Below, piece by piece: positions 1 to 9,652 of a DNA stretch of 64,000 nucleotides. The first letter of the stretch is position 1. Each line of letters starts with the position of its first letter. Source of the DNA: Candidatus Tiddalikarchaeum anstoanum (GTDB lineage Archaea; Nanobdellota; Nanobdellia; Tiddalikarchaeales; Tiddalikarchaeaceae); assembly GCA_902385255.1 (NCBI GenBank), contig CABMEV010000010.1, positions 1-64,000 of the forward strand, given 5' to 3'. The notes below the pieces were generated by a model that was given only the letters and a program-made list of their open reading frames with translations, was not told where the DNA came from and did not search any database. Position numbers and translations under genes: made by a program.

Positions 1-2823
1 ACCTCCACTTCCTCCCGGACCAACCCATCCTCCCTGTCCTCCACCTCCACCGCAACCACCTGTTGTCATTGTTCCATTATTATATTCCGCTCCTTGAACT
101 CCTGAGATTCCGCCAAGGTATCCTTTACCTGTTGCACTAATCATTCCTCCAGAATTCACTGTAATATTTCCTGCCCTGAATGCAAGTACTCCTACTAAAT
201 ACCCATCCCAAGCGCTTGAAGTAAGAACTCCTCCATTATTAACAATGACTGAAGAATAATGAGGAATTTTCTCCACCATTGCATTTCCACTTAAAGTGTA
301 TGAATTTCTTAAAGGATGCATTAATGTAATATTATTTCCCAAAATGTTTGTTATCTGGTTTGTTTCATATAAACCTGCATTATTTCCTTTCATTTCAATT
401 ATTAATATTTCATCATTAATATTTGCATTAATTGAAGTTGCAGGAATTAAACTGATTAAATAACGAATAATCACAATACCTTGGTTGCCATTTGTTGCAA
501 CTCCTCCTGCATTTCCTGCAGTTCCTCTAAGACTATTACTTGAATCTCCTGGTGTTGTTCCTGAACCAGCACTTAATGTCGCTGAAGAAACATAGCTTGG
601 ATTATAATATCCGCTGCCTCCACCTCCGCCACCCATTGTGTTGGACTCGCTGTATCCTCCTGCTGAACCACCAAAGTATCCACCTCCACCTCCGCCACCG
701 TAACTGTTAATTCTAACAACTCCTCCCTGAAGTGGTCCTTGTCCTCCGCCAAGATTAGTTGCAGAATCACAGCTGGCGTTAGCTCCTGCTGAAACTTGTG
801 TTCCCGGATTACCTCCATAAGCAGATTTGCCATCATAAGGTGAAAATCCTGTTTGTCCGCTGCTTCCTCCTCCAGCTCCTCCCGCGTTACCTGTTCCTGC
901 CCTGCTTGAACCACCACCTCCGCCTCCTCCTGCTATAATAAGAGCATTAGCCTGCGAGATGCTTGATAAGAACACTCCTGAATAACCACCACCACCTCCA
1001 GCATACCTGTTGTCATTGTTATTATTTGATGCTCCGCCTCCTCCTCCTAACGCGCCGGTGTTACTGTTAACTACTCCTCCACCTCCCACAACTATTGAAT
1101 ATGATGAACCGCTAGTCACGCTTAATATACCATTAGCTGCTCCTCCTGCACCTCCAGGAGAACCATAACTCCATCCTCCCACTGTTCCTCCTGCACCTCC
1201 ACCTCCCCATAGAATTACTTCAACATTTCCTGAAAATGTAGAGTTGAATGTTCCAGAACTAGTAAAAGTATGATAACGGTATTCTCCAATGTCTATTATT
1301 GTTCCTCCTGTTGGTTGTGAAACATTTGCAGCAATAATAAGCGATGTTCCGATTAATGCATTGCTTGTCAACACTCCTCTTTTACTGTCAGTGTAAGACG
1401 TGCCGCTCACAATAAGGTCTCCATCATTATTCATAAAACCATTATTCAAACTTGAATTTCCGTATCTCATGAAAATATTAACAGTGCTTAATGCTGGTAA
1501 GTCACGTATTGAAACCCAAATGTTTGTATTAGGGGTGTTACATCCACTTTCAATCCAGTAAGAATATTCATAATTTGTTGAATTAAAAAATCTTAAATCT
1601 CCACAGTCGGATTGAAGTTGACCTAATGAAATTAAAGATTGGGTGTTTATACTGAAATTCAAATAATAATCCTTGAACGCTGTTGATGTCGGGTTATTTA
1701 CAGTTAAATTGAGGCTGTATGGAAAATTTAAATAAGATCCTCCACTAAATCCAGGCATCCAAGTATTGTTATAATAATTACATAAAGAACTGCTTGAATC
1801 AATCCCCCCTAAAAACAGTACTCCTTGTTTACAAATATAATTTGTTGAACTCAGTGTTCCGTTATAGAACGTGTCATTTATCCCGTCATCACCACAGCAA
1901 AGTCCATTTGTAGAATTTAAAACAATCCATGAATAACCTAAAGACTCACATGAAGATTGATCATTATCACCGTCAACATTAATATATCTTAAAATTATAA
2001 TTCCTGAGCCTCCTGCTCCTCCATCACCTCCTCTTGCCGCACCTCCTCCTCCACCTGTATTTGCAGTTCCGCTAGTTCCCACTCCCGCTGCATTAGATGC
2101 ACCTCCACCTCCTAACCCTCCTGATATTGTTCCAGAACTGCTTGTTCCTCCGCCTCCTCCTGCATAATAAGTTGAAACTCCAGATATAGAATATGCTAAT
2201 CCATCACCTCCTGCTCCTCCAGTTGATGTTGTTGGCGCGTTTTGTCCTGCGGCACCTGAACCTCCACCTCCACCACCTGCTGCGTATGGAGCTGAACATG
2301 CACATCCATTTCCACCTGCATTTCCTTGACCTGTTGTTCCTGCACATCCTGTACCGCAGTTAGCTGCTCCTCCTCCTGAACCATCAGCCCAACCACCATA
2401 TGCACAATTAGAAGGTTCTCCATCACTGTCATGACCTGTACCTCCGCCTCCACCATAAGCTATCAAAGTTCCAAACATTGAATTTTCACCATGACGACCG
2501 TTAACTACTTGGCCACTTCCAGTTACACCTCCACCACCTCCACCTCCTACGGTGACTGTTATCTTATTTCCCGGAGTAGTGGCATAAGAAGGGTTATAGA
2601 TTAATCCTCCAGCTCCTCCACCACCTGCTGAACGAACTCCGCTCCAAATATCCTTACCTCCGCCTCCACCGCCAGCTACAACTAATACTTCAACAGAAGT
2701 TACTCCAAATGGAACAGTCCAATTAGTAGTTCCAACTGATGTAAAATTTAAAATAATATAATCAGCACCGAATGATGAAGAAATAAATAATAGTACTAAA
2801 ATGAGAAATAATGACTTCTTCAT
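1..2823 (-). CDS. Very long Gly-rich secreted/surface protein with embedded DUF2341-like segment; C-terminus runs off the left edge
   Basis: Minus frame from ATG at 2823 (MKKSLFLILVLLFISSSFGADYIILNFTSVGTTNWTVPFGVTSVEVLVVAGGGGGG...) stays open to position 1 (941 codons). Signal peptide, many GGGGGG blocks, and a segment ...SYWIESGCNTPNTNIWVSIRDLPALSTVNIFMRYGN... typical of DUF2341. Missing from ORF track because no stop lies in the window. Confidence 0.85.
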   Translation of the reverse strand, partial: MKKSLFLILVLLFISSSFGADYIILNFTSVGTTNWTVPFGVTSVEVLVVAGGGGGGKDIWSGVRSAGGGGAGGLIYNPSYATTPGNKITVTVGGGGGGGVTGSGQVVNGRHGENSMFGTLIAYGGGGGTGHDSDGEPSNCAYGGWADGSGGGAANCGTGCAGTTGQGNAGGNGCACSAPYAAGGGGGGSGAAGQNAPTTSTGGAGGDGLAYSISGVSTYYAGGGGGTSSSGTISGGLGGGGASNAAGVGTSGTANTGGGGGAARGGDGGAGGSGIIILRYINVDGDNDQSSCESLGYSWIVLNSTNGLCCGDDGINDTFYNGTLSSTNYICKQGVLFLGGIDSSSSLCNYYNNTWMPGFSGGSYLNFPYSLNLTVNNPTSTAFKDYYLNFSINTQSLISLGQLQSDCGDLRFFNSTNYEYSYWIESGCNTPNTNIWVSIRDLPALSTVNIFMRYGNSSLNNGFMNNDGDLIVSGTSYTDSKRGVLTSNALIGTSLIIAANVSQPTGGTIIDIGEYRYHTFTSSGTFNSTFSGNVEVILWGGGGAGGTVGGWSYGSPGGAGGAANGILSVTSGSSYSIVVGGGGVVNSNTGALGGGGGASNNNNDNRYAGGGGGYSGVFLSSISQANALIIAGGGGGGGSSRAGTGNAGGAGGGSSGQTGFSPYDGKSAYGGNPGTQVSAGANASCDSATNLGGGQGPLQGGVVRINSYGGGGGGGYFGGSAGGYSESNTMGGGGGGSGYYNPSYVSSATLSAGSGTTPGDSSNSLRGTAGNAGGVATNGNQGIVIIRYLISLIPATSINANINDEILIIEMKGNNAGLYETNQITNILGNNITLMHPLRNSYTLSGNAMVEKIPHYSSVIVNNGGVLTSSAWDGYLVGVLAFRAGNITVNSGGMISATGKGYLGGISGVQGAEYNNGTMTTGGCGGGGGQGGWVGPGGSGG

Positions 2824-2883
2824 TGGTTAAATTATATTTTTGATTGTTTAAAATTATTACTTAATAATGTAAAAAATATAAGC

Positions 2884-3145
2884 GGAGGGAACTTCCTGCT
2901 ACTGTAAAACAACCCGAAAAACTTGTCCTTATACTTTGCTCCACTTTGCAACCTTTCGAACACCGAAAAAGTTACCTTATAGCTGCTCCGATCAAGGCCT
3001 CACTCTTTCAGCAACTAGTCAGTCCCGAAAGACAAAGCTTCGACGCTAGGCATAAGGGGTTTTCCAAGATGATTGCGATAGCAGGGCTTTCAGTCCACCA
3101 GAGACTTGTGGTATAGGGCTTCGTCAGAACCCGACCTATCCCTCC
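2884..3145 (-). ncRNA. ffs: Archaeal SRP (7S) RNA
   Basis: Minus strand: terminal helix GGAGGGA/UCCCUCC; helix-5 pairings CCUGCUAU/GUAGCAGG, CAAUC/GGUUG, CCUUAUGC/GUAUAAGG; 10-bp helix CUGAAAGAGU/ACUUUUUCGG enclosing AGGCCUUGAUCGGAGCAGC (SRP54-binding GGAGCAG); two small Alu-type hairpins near the 5' end; TATA-like TTTATAATTTAAAA about 25 nt upstream. Confidence 0.75.
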
Positions 3146-3196
3146 AAAAACTACAAGCATTTTTTTAAATTATAAACATATCGGAATACAACAAGT

Positions 3197-4273
3197 ATGA
3201 CTATTGAATCTAAGATTAAACAGCTCGCAAAAATACTAGTCGAGCACTCAGTTAAGGTTAAACCAGGGGAACTGGTGCAAATAAAATTTGAAGGGTTTGG
3301 AAAACCGCTCGTAGACGAGCTGACTAAAGAAATCAGCCTAAAAGGCGCTTATTACCTTGTCACGATGAATATTTCAAACCGTGTGAAAATGGCGCCTATG
3401 AGCAATTTAGAAAGAGAAGTGCCGGGAAGCAGGGAGATAGCCAATAAGATAGACTGCCTGATATCCATAGATGATGATGAAGACTTGTACGAATTAAAAA
3501 ACGTTAAAGCCGAAAGGTTAAACGCCGTATCCAAGGCGAATCATGACGTTCACGAGTACATAATAAACAACAAAAAGTGGTGCATAGTGAGATACCCTAC
3601 TGTTTCTTACGCCCAGCAGGCAGGAATGAGTTTTGAAGAATACTCCGATTACGCGTTCAAAACTATGATAACAGACTGGAAAAAAGTCAAGGATAAACTA
3701 GCACTATTGAAAAACAAGCTTGACAAGACTAATATTGTCAGGATAGTTGGCAAAGAAACAGATATTTCTTTCAGCGTCAAAAACAGGAAGAGCATAGTGG
3801 CTGCAGGAGAGTATAATATGCCTGACGGCGAATTATTCACAGCTCCTGTGGCGGACAGCACAACAGGTGAATTATTCATACCTATAGCGTTTCACGATTC
3901 TGAAAAATTTGAAAACTTGAAATTATATTTTGAAAAAGGAAGAGTTGTAAACTTCAGCGTGAAAGGCAAGAAGAAGAAACTTGAAAAATTATTGAGCGTG
4001 GATTCTAACGCCAAGAGACTCGGTGAGCTTGGAATAGGTATAAACAAAGGGATAAAAGAAATTGTTGGAGACATATTATTTGACGAGAAAAAAAACCATA
4101 CAGTGCACTTGGCTCTGGGCTCCGCGTATCACGAATGCTTCAATGAAGACTTGAAAAAGATGAAAAAAAATGATGTTAGTGAATTAACAAACAGCAGTTC
4201 TCTTCACTGGGATTTGATAATCAGTCCTGAGAAAGTCTTTTTTGACAATAAAGAGCAAAAAATATGGGAATAA
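3197..4273 (+). CDS. M29-family (thermophilic) aminopeptidase
   Basis: 358 aa; N-terminal KQLAKILVEHSVKVKPGELVQIKFEG and C-terminal HLALGSAYHE...SSLHWDLI resemble M29 peptidases. Confidence 0.75.
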   Translation: MTIESKIKQLAKILVEHSVKVKPGELVQIKFEGFGKPLVDELTKEISLKGAYYLVTMNISNRVKMAPMSNLEREVPGSREIANKIDCLISIDDDEDLYELKNVKAERLNAVSKANHDVHEYIINNKKWCIVRYPTVSYAQQAGMSFEEYSDYAFKTMITDWKKVKDKLALLKNKLDKTNIVRIVGKETDISFSVKNRKSIVAAGEYNMPDGELFTAPVADSTTGELFIPIAFHDSEKFENLKLYFEKGRVVNFSVKGKKKKLEKLLSVDSNAKRLGELGIGINKGIKEIVGDILFDEKKNHTVHLALGSAYHECFNEDLKKMKKNDVSELTNSSSLHWDLIISPEKVFFDNKEQKIWE

Positions 4274-5069
4274 ATAGGAATAAGTAATTTCCCTCGTCAG
4301 CTACCTGAATGTTGAATCCGGGGCCCAAAGTGCTCGTTATTGTCTGATATTTTAGTATTAAATATTCCCTGTTGAATTCGCAGGAATTATCAGACACCGT
4401 CACGACATACTCGCCGCTTGAGCCGCTTATTGTTGAACGCAGGATGTGGGTGAATACGTAGGACTGGCCTGGCTGCAGGGAGAACAACTCATTCTTGATG
4501 CTTTGGGTTGAGTATTCCCCTGTGAATGATAAAATATCAGAGTAAACCGAAGTGTCAGTTGTTACATTAATAGTTATGTCTGACAGAATAATGCTCGGAT
4601 TGTCAACGAGGTATGACAGTTTCAAGAATTTTGTCGACTCAATGGACTGCAATGTGTCCAACGATGTTGGGGATATTAAACTGACGCTTACTCCGTTTTT
4701 TACTATCCCTTCGTAAGTTGTTGAATTAAGAGTTTTTAAACCCGCTGAGTCTGAGTAAGTGAAATTTGCAGAGAAAAAAATGGCAGAGCCTTTAACTAGG
4801 CATGGGACGCTGACGTGGAATATCACTTGCTCGGTTGTACCGTGAGGTATAACCCTAGGTGATGAGTAAATATTATAATTATTGAATCCGAAAAGTTCGC
4901 TTGACATTAAAACAGCGTCAGTGTCCCCTGTATTGCTGAGATATACAGTCAGGGCTGACACTGAGTCGGAATATAAATCATAATTTAAGCTTTGGATTTC
5001 AAGAGATGAAACTGCAAAAATAATATTAACAGACAACAATAGGGTTAAAATAAAAAATATAAGTCTCAT
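4221..5069 (-). CDS. Secreted/membrane-anchored hypothetical protein
   Basis: 282 aa, N-terminal signal peptide, Ser/Thr-rich beta-type ectodomain, C-terminal TM; convergent overlap with preceding gene. Confidence 0.7.
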   Translation of the reverse strand: MRLIFFILTLLLSVNIIFAVSSLEIQSLNYDLYSDSVSALTVYLSNTGDTDAVLMSSELFGFNNYNIYSSPRVIPHGTTEQVIFHVSVPCLVKGSAIFFSANFTYSDSAGLKTLNSTTYEGIVKNGVSVSLISPTSLDTLQSIESTKFLKLSYLVDNPSIILSDITINVTTDTSVYSDILSFTGEYSTQSIKNELFSLQPGQSYVFTHILRSTISGSSGEYVVTVSDNSCEFNREYLILKYQTITSTLGPGFNIQVADEGNYLFLFIPIFFALYCQKRLSQD

Positions 5070-5104
5070 TCTTAATATTAAAAATGAGATAATATAATAA
5101 AAAG

Positions 5105-6283
5105 TTATAGTTGGACTAGTTCGACGCTCTTACTCTTTGCCCTGATGTCCGTGCTTACTAAGTATCTGATTCCCTTTTCTTCAGCTATACTTACTAAGTC
5201 CTTATCAATTATACCATCCAAGACTATTGCGTTAACATCCTTTAACTCATTAAGGGTGTTTATCAATTCAGATACCGGGACTTTTCCAAGGATAGTCATG
5301 TTCTTGTCTAACAAGTAAGCTCCTCTTGTTCCAAACAATTCGTTAAGCATGCCTCTGAATGCCTGAGTGTCAGAGTGGTCATTCCTGTTTTGCTGCATTG
5401 GTCTTCTAGACTCCCTGTCTCTGCCGTCCCTTTCCCTGTTATGATTATTCCTGTTGGTTTTGCCTTCAAATTCAGCCATGGACATTCTTGAACGAAGGGC
5501 TTTGTGAATCTCTTTGCCTGTTAATTCCTCGACTTCTTTTCCGTCAGGGGCTCTTGCTACGAATTCCACGCCTCCTGCTGCTGATACTGCTTTAACTATT
5601 AATTCTCCGCCTCTGTCGCCGTCAATGAATAAAGTACATGATTTGGTTTTCATCAAGTTCTTTATGGTTTTTGGAACATTGTTTGCCCCGTTTAGAGCTA
5701 TCACTCCGTTAAACCCATATTTTATCAGGTTTACAACATCAGCTCTGCCTTCCACTATTAGTATTTCCTTGACAGCGTCAATATCATTTGATGCTGAAAG
5801 TTTTTCAGGACCATAATCCATGATTGAGCCTGCACGAACACTCTGCTTTACTTCATCAGTTATTTCCTGCGTATCTGTGTCTGTGCTCGCCATTCCTTTT
5901 AGAAGATGCTTCGCTCTTTCGAGCACTTGCTCTCTCTTGTTCATCCTTACATCATCAACACTTTTGACAGATATTTTAGAAACACAAGGACCTATCCTTT
6001 CAATGGTCTCAAGTGCTGCTGCTATTATTGCAGTCTCAGTCTTGTCCATGCTTGAAGGCACTATTATTTCTCCCTTAGTCTCATTATCTTTTGTTTCGAC
6101 GTTAACCTCTATCCTTCCTATTCTTCCGCTCTTCTGTAATTCCCTAAGTTCAAGTTCTGAGCCAAGCAGGCCTTCAGTTTGTCCGAATATTGCACCGACT
6201 ATGTCGTTCTTGTCAACAGTTCCTGTTGCTGTAATCTCTGCGGTTATGATATATTTTGTTGATACTGGATATATTTTACCCAT
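5105..6283 (-). CDS. dnaG: DnaG-type primase with Toprim domain
   Basis: 392 aa; KYIITAEITATGTVDKNDIVGAIFGQTEGLLG and Toprim EILIVEGRADVVNLIKYGFNGVIALNG...LFIDGDRGGELI. Confidence 0.93.
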   Translation of the reverse strand: MGKIYPVSTKYIITAEITATGTVDKNDIVGAIFGQTEGLLGSELELRELQKSGRIGRIEVNVETKDNETKGEIIVPSSMDKTETAIIAAALETIERIGPCVSKISVKSVDDVRMNKREQVLERAKHLLKGMASTDTDTQEITDEVKQSVRAGSIMDYGPEKLSASNDIDAVKEILIVEGRADVVNLIKYGFNGVIALNGANNVPKTIKNLMKTKSCTLFIDGDRGGELIVKAVSAAGGVEFVARAPDGKEVEELTGKEIHKALRSRMSMAEFEGKTNRNNHNRERDGRDRESRRPMQQNRNDHSDTQAFRGMLNELFGTRGAYLLDKNMTILGKVPVSELINTLNELKDVNAIVLDGIIDKDLVSIAEEKGIRYLVSTDIRAKSKSVELVQL

Positions 6284-6319
6284 ATTTTTTTACACCTCTT
6301 TTTTTGGAGTAGTTTTTTT

Positions 6320-6664
6320 TTACAAGCCTTCTACGTGGCTTATTCCTAGTTTAGCAAGGTGTTTCCTAAAAGATCCATCTGTTGTTACGCCGAGTCGCAA
6401 AAACTCTTTTTTAAGTTTAGAATAAAGCTTACTTCCTGCTTTGTCGTTATCCGTTAAGATTATGACTTCCCTGTGATTCTTCGCAATTTTCTCAGCGAAG
6501 GAATATAATGGCATACGTGAAATCTGCTCCACGTTGAATATTCCAAACTTTTTGAGTTTTGATACATCTTTTTGCCCTTCAACAATCACTAACTTATTAA
6601 CTCGTATAATTTCATCAATGACGTCTTTTCTTGTTAAAGGGAAATTGTCGCCCTTCACTAACAC
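6320..6664 (-). CDS. Small Toprim-domain protein (UPF0292-like)
   Basis: 114 aa; KLVIVEGQKDVSKLKKFGI...VIILTDNDKAGSKLYSKLKKEF; directly upstream of dnaG on the same strand. Confidence 0.8.
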   Translation of the reverse strand: MLVKGDNFPLTRKDVIDEIIRVNKLVIVEGQKDVSKLKKFGIFNVEQISRMPLYSFAEKIAKNHREVIILTDNDKAGSKLYSKLKKEFLRLGVTTDGSFRKHLAKLGISHVEGL

Positions 6665-6805
6665 AACTCCTCCTCGCGAATGAACAACTGTTCTTGCTCT
6701 GATGTTGTAACCTCGCGAAGGGCTACCTTGCCTATCACTATATTAGAAAAAATTAGTATAAAAACATTACTATAATGGGTTATTTTACGTTTAAACAGTA
6801 TTATT

Positions 6806-6825
6806 AATTTACAATATGGTAAATT
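6806..6825. promoter_or_regulatory. Near-perfect palindrome AATTTACAATATGGTAAATT, putative operator
   Basis: Direct reading; matches the palindromes at 27790 and 28608. Confidence 0.5.
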
Positions 6826-6948
6826 AATGGATATTTTCTTTTTTACCTCAATTCGGAAAAATAATAAAACGCATCGGCGCTGTTTAAGTTTTGTGGTGTT
6901 CTATATTGATAATTGCTTTATAACAGCAGTGTATTGTTATTATTCTCG

Positions 6949-7377
6949 ATGGCTGAGGAGAGTTCCAAGTTTTTTTTACAAAACCTTGTTCAAAGAGAGC
7001 TTAAAACTTACATAGACATTGTAAATTCCTACCCGAACGTAAATGATGAGCACCATTTTAATCCTTTAAGGAGCACTAAGCATTCTGTTTACAGGGCGAT
7101 TCACTGGTACCTGCTTGATAATAGATTAATTTACCAGACTGAAAGTGCCAAGGATAATAATTTTGATTACAAAATTATTTGGAAAATGAAGGATTTTGAC
7201 AAAGATACAGTTGTTGGCGGGATAATTAAAAAATACCAGGATTACTTGGAGTATTTCTTGGAGGATTTAAAATTGGAAACTGAAGTGAATGAGAGTTTTG
7301 AATCTTTTCTAAAAAGAAAGAGTACAAAACCAGACTTGATTTTGAACAATATTATAAATGAAAAAGTATGCCATTAA
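6949..7377 (+). CDS. Hypothetical protein
   Basis: ORF track starts at 6913; internal ATG at 6949 (MAEESSKFFLQNLVQ...) is a more natural start; soluble protein-like composition. Confidence 0.65.
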   Translation: MAEESSKFFLQNLVQRELKTYIDIVNSYPNVNDEHHFNPLRSTKHSVYRAIHWYLLDNRLIYQTESAKDNNFDYKIIWKMKDFDKDTVVGGIIKKYQDYLEYFLEDLKLETEVNESFESFLKRKSTKPDLILNNIINEKVCH

Positions 7378-7381
7378 GTTT

Positions 7382-8866
7382 TCAGCAGGGCCTGATTTTT
7401 GCAGACAAAATATTTTTTAACTCGCTTATTTTTACCCGCTCCTGTTTCGTACTGTCTCTTTCTCTTAACGTGACTGTGTCTGTTCCTGCTGTATCAAAAT
7501 CTACTGTCACACAAAAATGCACTCCAACCTCATCCATTCTCGCGTAGCGTTTTCCAATGCTTCCTGACTCGTCATAGAATACGTCAAAGTTGCATCTTAA
7601 CAGGTAATAAAGTTCCTTTGCTTTCTTTGTCAGTTCTTCCTTATTGGATAATAATGGGAATATTGCAACATCTATAGGGGCGATTCTTGCAGGCAGTGAG
7701 AGCAGTGTCCTGTCTCCTTCTATTCTCATACTATTCTCAATTATTGCATAAAAAGTCCTGTCAACACCTATTGAAATCTCCCAAATATGAGGTATTAACC
7801 TGTTTCCTTTGTCGTCTGTGTATCGTAAGTCCTCTTTGCTTCCTTCCATATGCCCCTTAATGTCATAATCAGTCCTGTAATTATTGGCTATTAATTCAAC
7901 CCATCCGATGGATGTCCTCACTTCAAAATCGAATGCTTCTTTTGCGTAGAATGCTCTCTCATCAGAGTCTAATTCCCTGAATCTCATATCTTCTTTTTTA
8001 ATTCCGTATTTCTCATACAACTCCTGAGTCCTTGCTAAATAGTATGCTATCAGTTTTCCGCTGACTAATTTTTTGGCAACTAAGTCTTTTGCTTTTATCG
8101 GTTTTGTTGATTTATCGCCTGCTCTTTGAATCATTATTTCATAGTCTTCAACCTGCTCGAAATTTTCAATATCATTTATCTTGGCAGGGTCGAAGAATAC
8201 TTCTGTCTCCATCTGCGAGAACTCGATTGACCTAATAAGGCTCTGCCTTGGGCTTATCTCATTCCTGAATACTTTTCCGTACTGTGATACTCCTTTTGGG
8301 AGTTTTAACCTCATAGTCTTTGTGAGTCTTGCAAAATCAAGGAATATTGACTGGCATGATTCAGGCCTAAGGTATGTTCCCTTATCCCTTGCCACTCCAA
8401 CTTTTACTTCAACCATCAGGCTTGCCTTGTCAACGTCCATTAACTGTCCTGTGCATTTTGGACAGATTATCTTGTTTTGCCTTAATGCTTTTGTAAGCTC
8501 TTCGTTGCTCATCGCTTCCTTAAAATTCCCGTCCTTAACGTTTTCTTCTAATAACTTATCAGCTCTGAATATTGATTTGCATTTAGTGCATCTTGTGATT
8601 GGGTCTTTGAAATTTTTCAGGTGGCCTGATGAGTTGAATACATCCTCGGACATTACTATCGCACCGTCTATTTCGAAGAAGTCTTCCTTCTGGACTAAAT
8701 CCTTCCTCCACATATCAACTATTTTTCTCTTGATTGCAGCACCATAAGGTCCATAATCAAAGAATCCTGCAAGGTATCCAGTATAAATTTCTGAAGATGG
8801 AAAGAACAAGCTTCGCCTCTGCGCCAGGTTTATTACATCATCGTAGGTTATTTTATGCTCAGTCAT
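7382..8866 (-). CDS. glyS: Glycyl-tRNA synthetase
   Basis: 494 aa; class II, LFFPSSEIYTGYLAGFFDYGPYGAAIKRKI and FRNEISPRQSLIRSIEFSQME. Confidence 0.95.
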   Translation of the reverse strand: MTEHKITYDDVINLAQRRSLFFPSSEIYTGYLAGFFDYGPYGAAIKRKIVDMWRKDLVQKEDFFEIDGAIVMSEDVFNSSGHLKNFKDPITRCTKCKSIFRADKLLEENVKDGNFKEAMSNEELTKALRQNKIICPKCTGQLMDVDKASLMVEVKVGVARDKGTYLRPESCQSIFLDFARLTKTMRLKLPKGVSQYGKVFRNEISPRQSLIRSIEFSQMETEVFFDPAKINDIENFEQVEDYEIMIQRAGDKSTKPIKAKDLVAKKLVSGKLIAYYLARTQELYEKYGIKKEDMRFRELDSDERAFYAKEAFDFEVRTSIGWVELIANNYRTDYDIKGHMEGSKEDLRYTDDKGNRLIPHIWEISIGVDRTFYAIIENSMRIEGDRTLLSLPARIAPIDVAIFPLLSNKEELTKKAKELYYLLRCNFDVFYDESGSIGKRYARMDEVGVHFCVTVDFDTAGTDTVTLRERDSTKQERVKISELKNILSAKIRPC

Positions 8867-9008
8867 AAATTATTGAAAGAAAAAACAGTTCTATTTTTAA
8901 AAGATTGTTCTTTTAATTTGCATGAAAAACCCTGATAAACATGAAAAGGTTTATAAATCTGAAACTCGATACTAACTACATTAATAGTTCTAGAAAGGAT
9001 TTGATTAT

Positions 9009-9635
9009 ATGGAAGAACAATCTAAAAAAGGAACAACCACAGTCGGTATTAAGGTAAAAGAAGGAATCGTGCTTGCAGCTGACAAAAGGGCAAGCATGGG
9101 ATACTTAGTAAGCAACAGCAATGCTGAAAAAATACATTTCATAGATGAAAGTACAGCGATGACTTTTGCAGGAAGCGTTGCAGACAGCCAGATGCTGCTT
9201 AGATTCTTAAAAAGCCAGTTAGAATTATACAAATTAAAGAAAGGCAAAAAAGCCGGAGCAAACGCTATAACAACTCTATTATCACACTTTTTATTCTCAA
9301 ACGGGCACTCATTCTCGCCTTTCATGATACAATTCATAGTCGGCGGCGCTGACGAAGACGGATTCAGGCTTTTTAGCCTGGATATGCTTGGCTCTAAAAT
9401 GGAAGAGGACAAGTTCACGTCAACTGGAAGCGGAAGCCCAGTAGCTTTTGGTGTTTTAGAAGAAGGATTCAAAGATGATATGAATTTATCTGAAGCTCAA
9501 AAACTTGCAGTTCATGCTATCAAGGCAGCAATAAAAAGAGACATGCCAACCGGCGACGGAATAGATGTAATCATTATAGATAAAGACGGCGCTAAAAAAA
9601 TAGATAAGAAAAAAATCCAGTCATTAATGGATTAA
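9009..9635 (+). CDS. psmB: Proteasome beta subunit
   Basis: GTTTVGIKVKEGIVLAADKRASMGYLVSN; catalytic Thr after short propeptide. Confidence 0.95.
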   Translation: MEEQSKKGTTTVGIKVKEGIVLAADKRASMGYLVSNSNAEKIHFIDESTAMTFAGSVADSQMLLRFLKSQLELYKLKKGKKAGANAITTLLSHFLFSNGHSFSPFMIQFIVGGADEDGFRLFSLDMLGSKMEEDKFTSTGSGSPVAFGVLEEGFKDDMNLSEAQKLAVHAIKAAIKRDMPTGDGIDVIIIDKDGAKKIDKKKIQSLMD

Positions 9636-9652
9636 CAAAAAGTAAGATTTTC

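Noticed and set aside
573-917. Minus-strand ORF of 114 aa (and similar 2196..2456)
   Set aside because: Alternative-frame artefact inside the Gly-rich gene on the same strand; repetitive GGN codons produce Val/Glu/Gln-rich shadow ORFs.
2884-3145. RNase P RNA on the plus strand
   Set aside because: GTCAGAACCCGACCTAT looks like the 3' conserved RNase P box, but the helix order, GGAGCAG motif, Alu-type 5' hairpins and upstream TATA fit SRP RNA on the minus strand better. A covariance-model scan would settle it.
5820-6425. 201-aa plus ORF
   Set aside because: Antisense shadow of dnaG and the small Toprim gene.
9005-9472. 155-aa minus ORF
   Set aside because: Antisense to proteasome beta gene.
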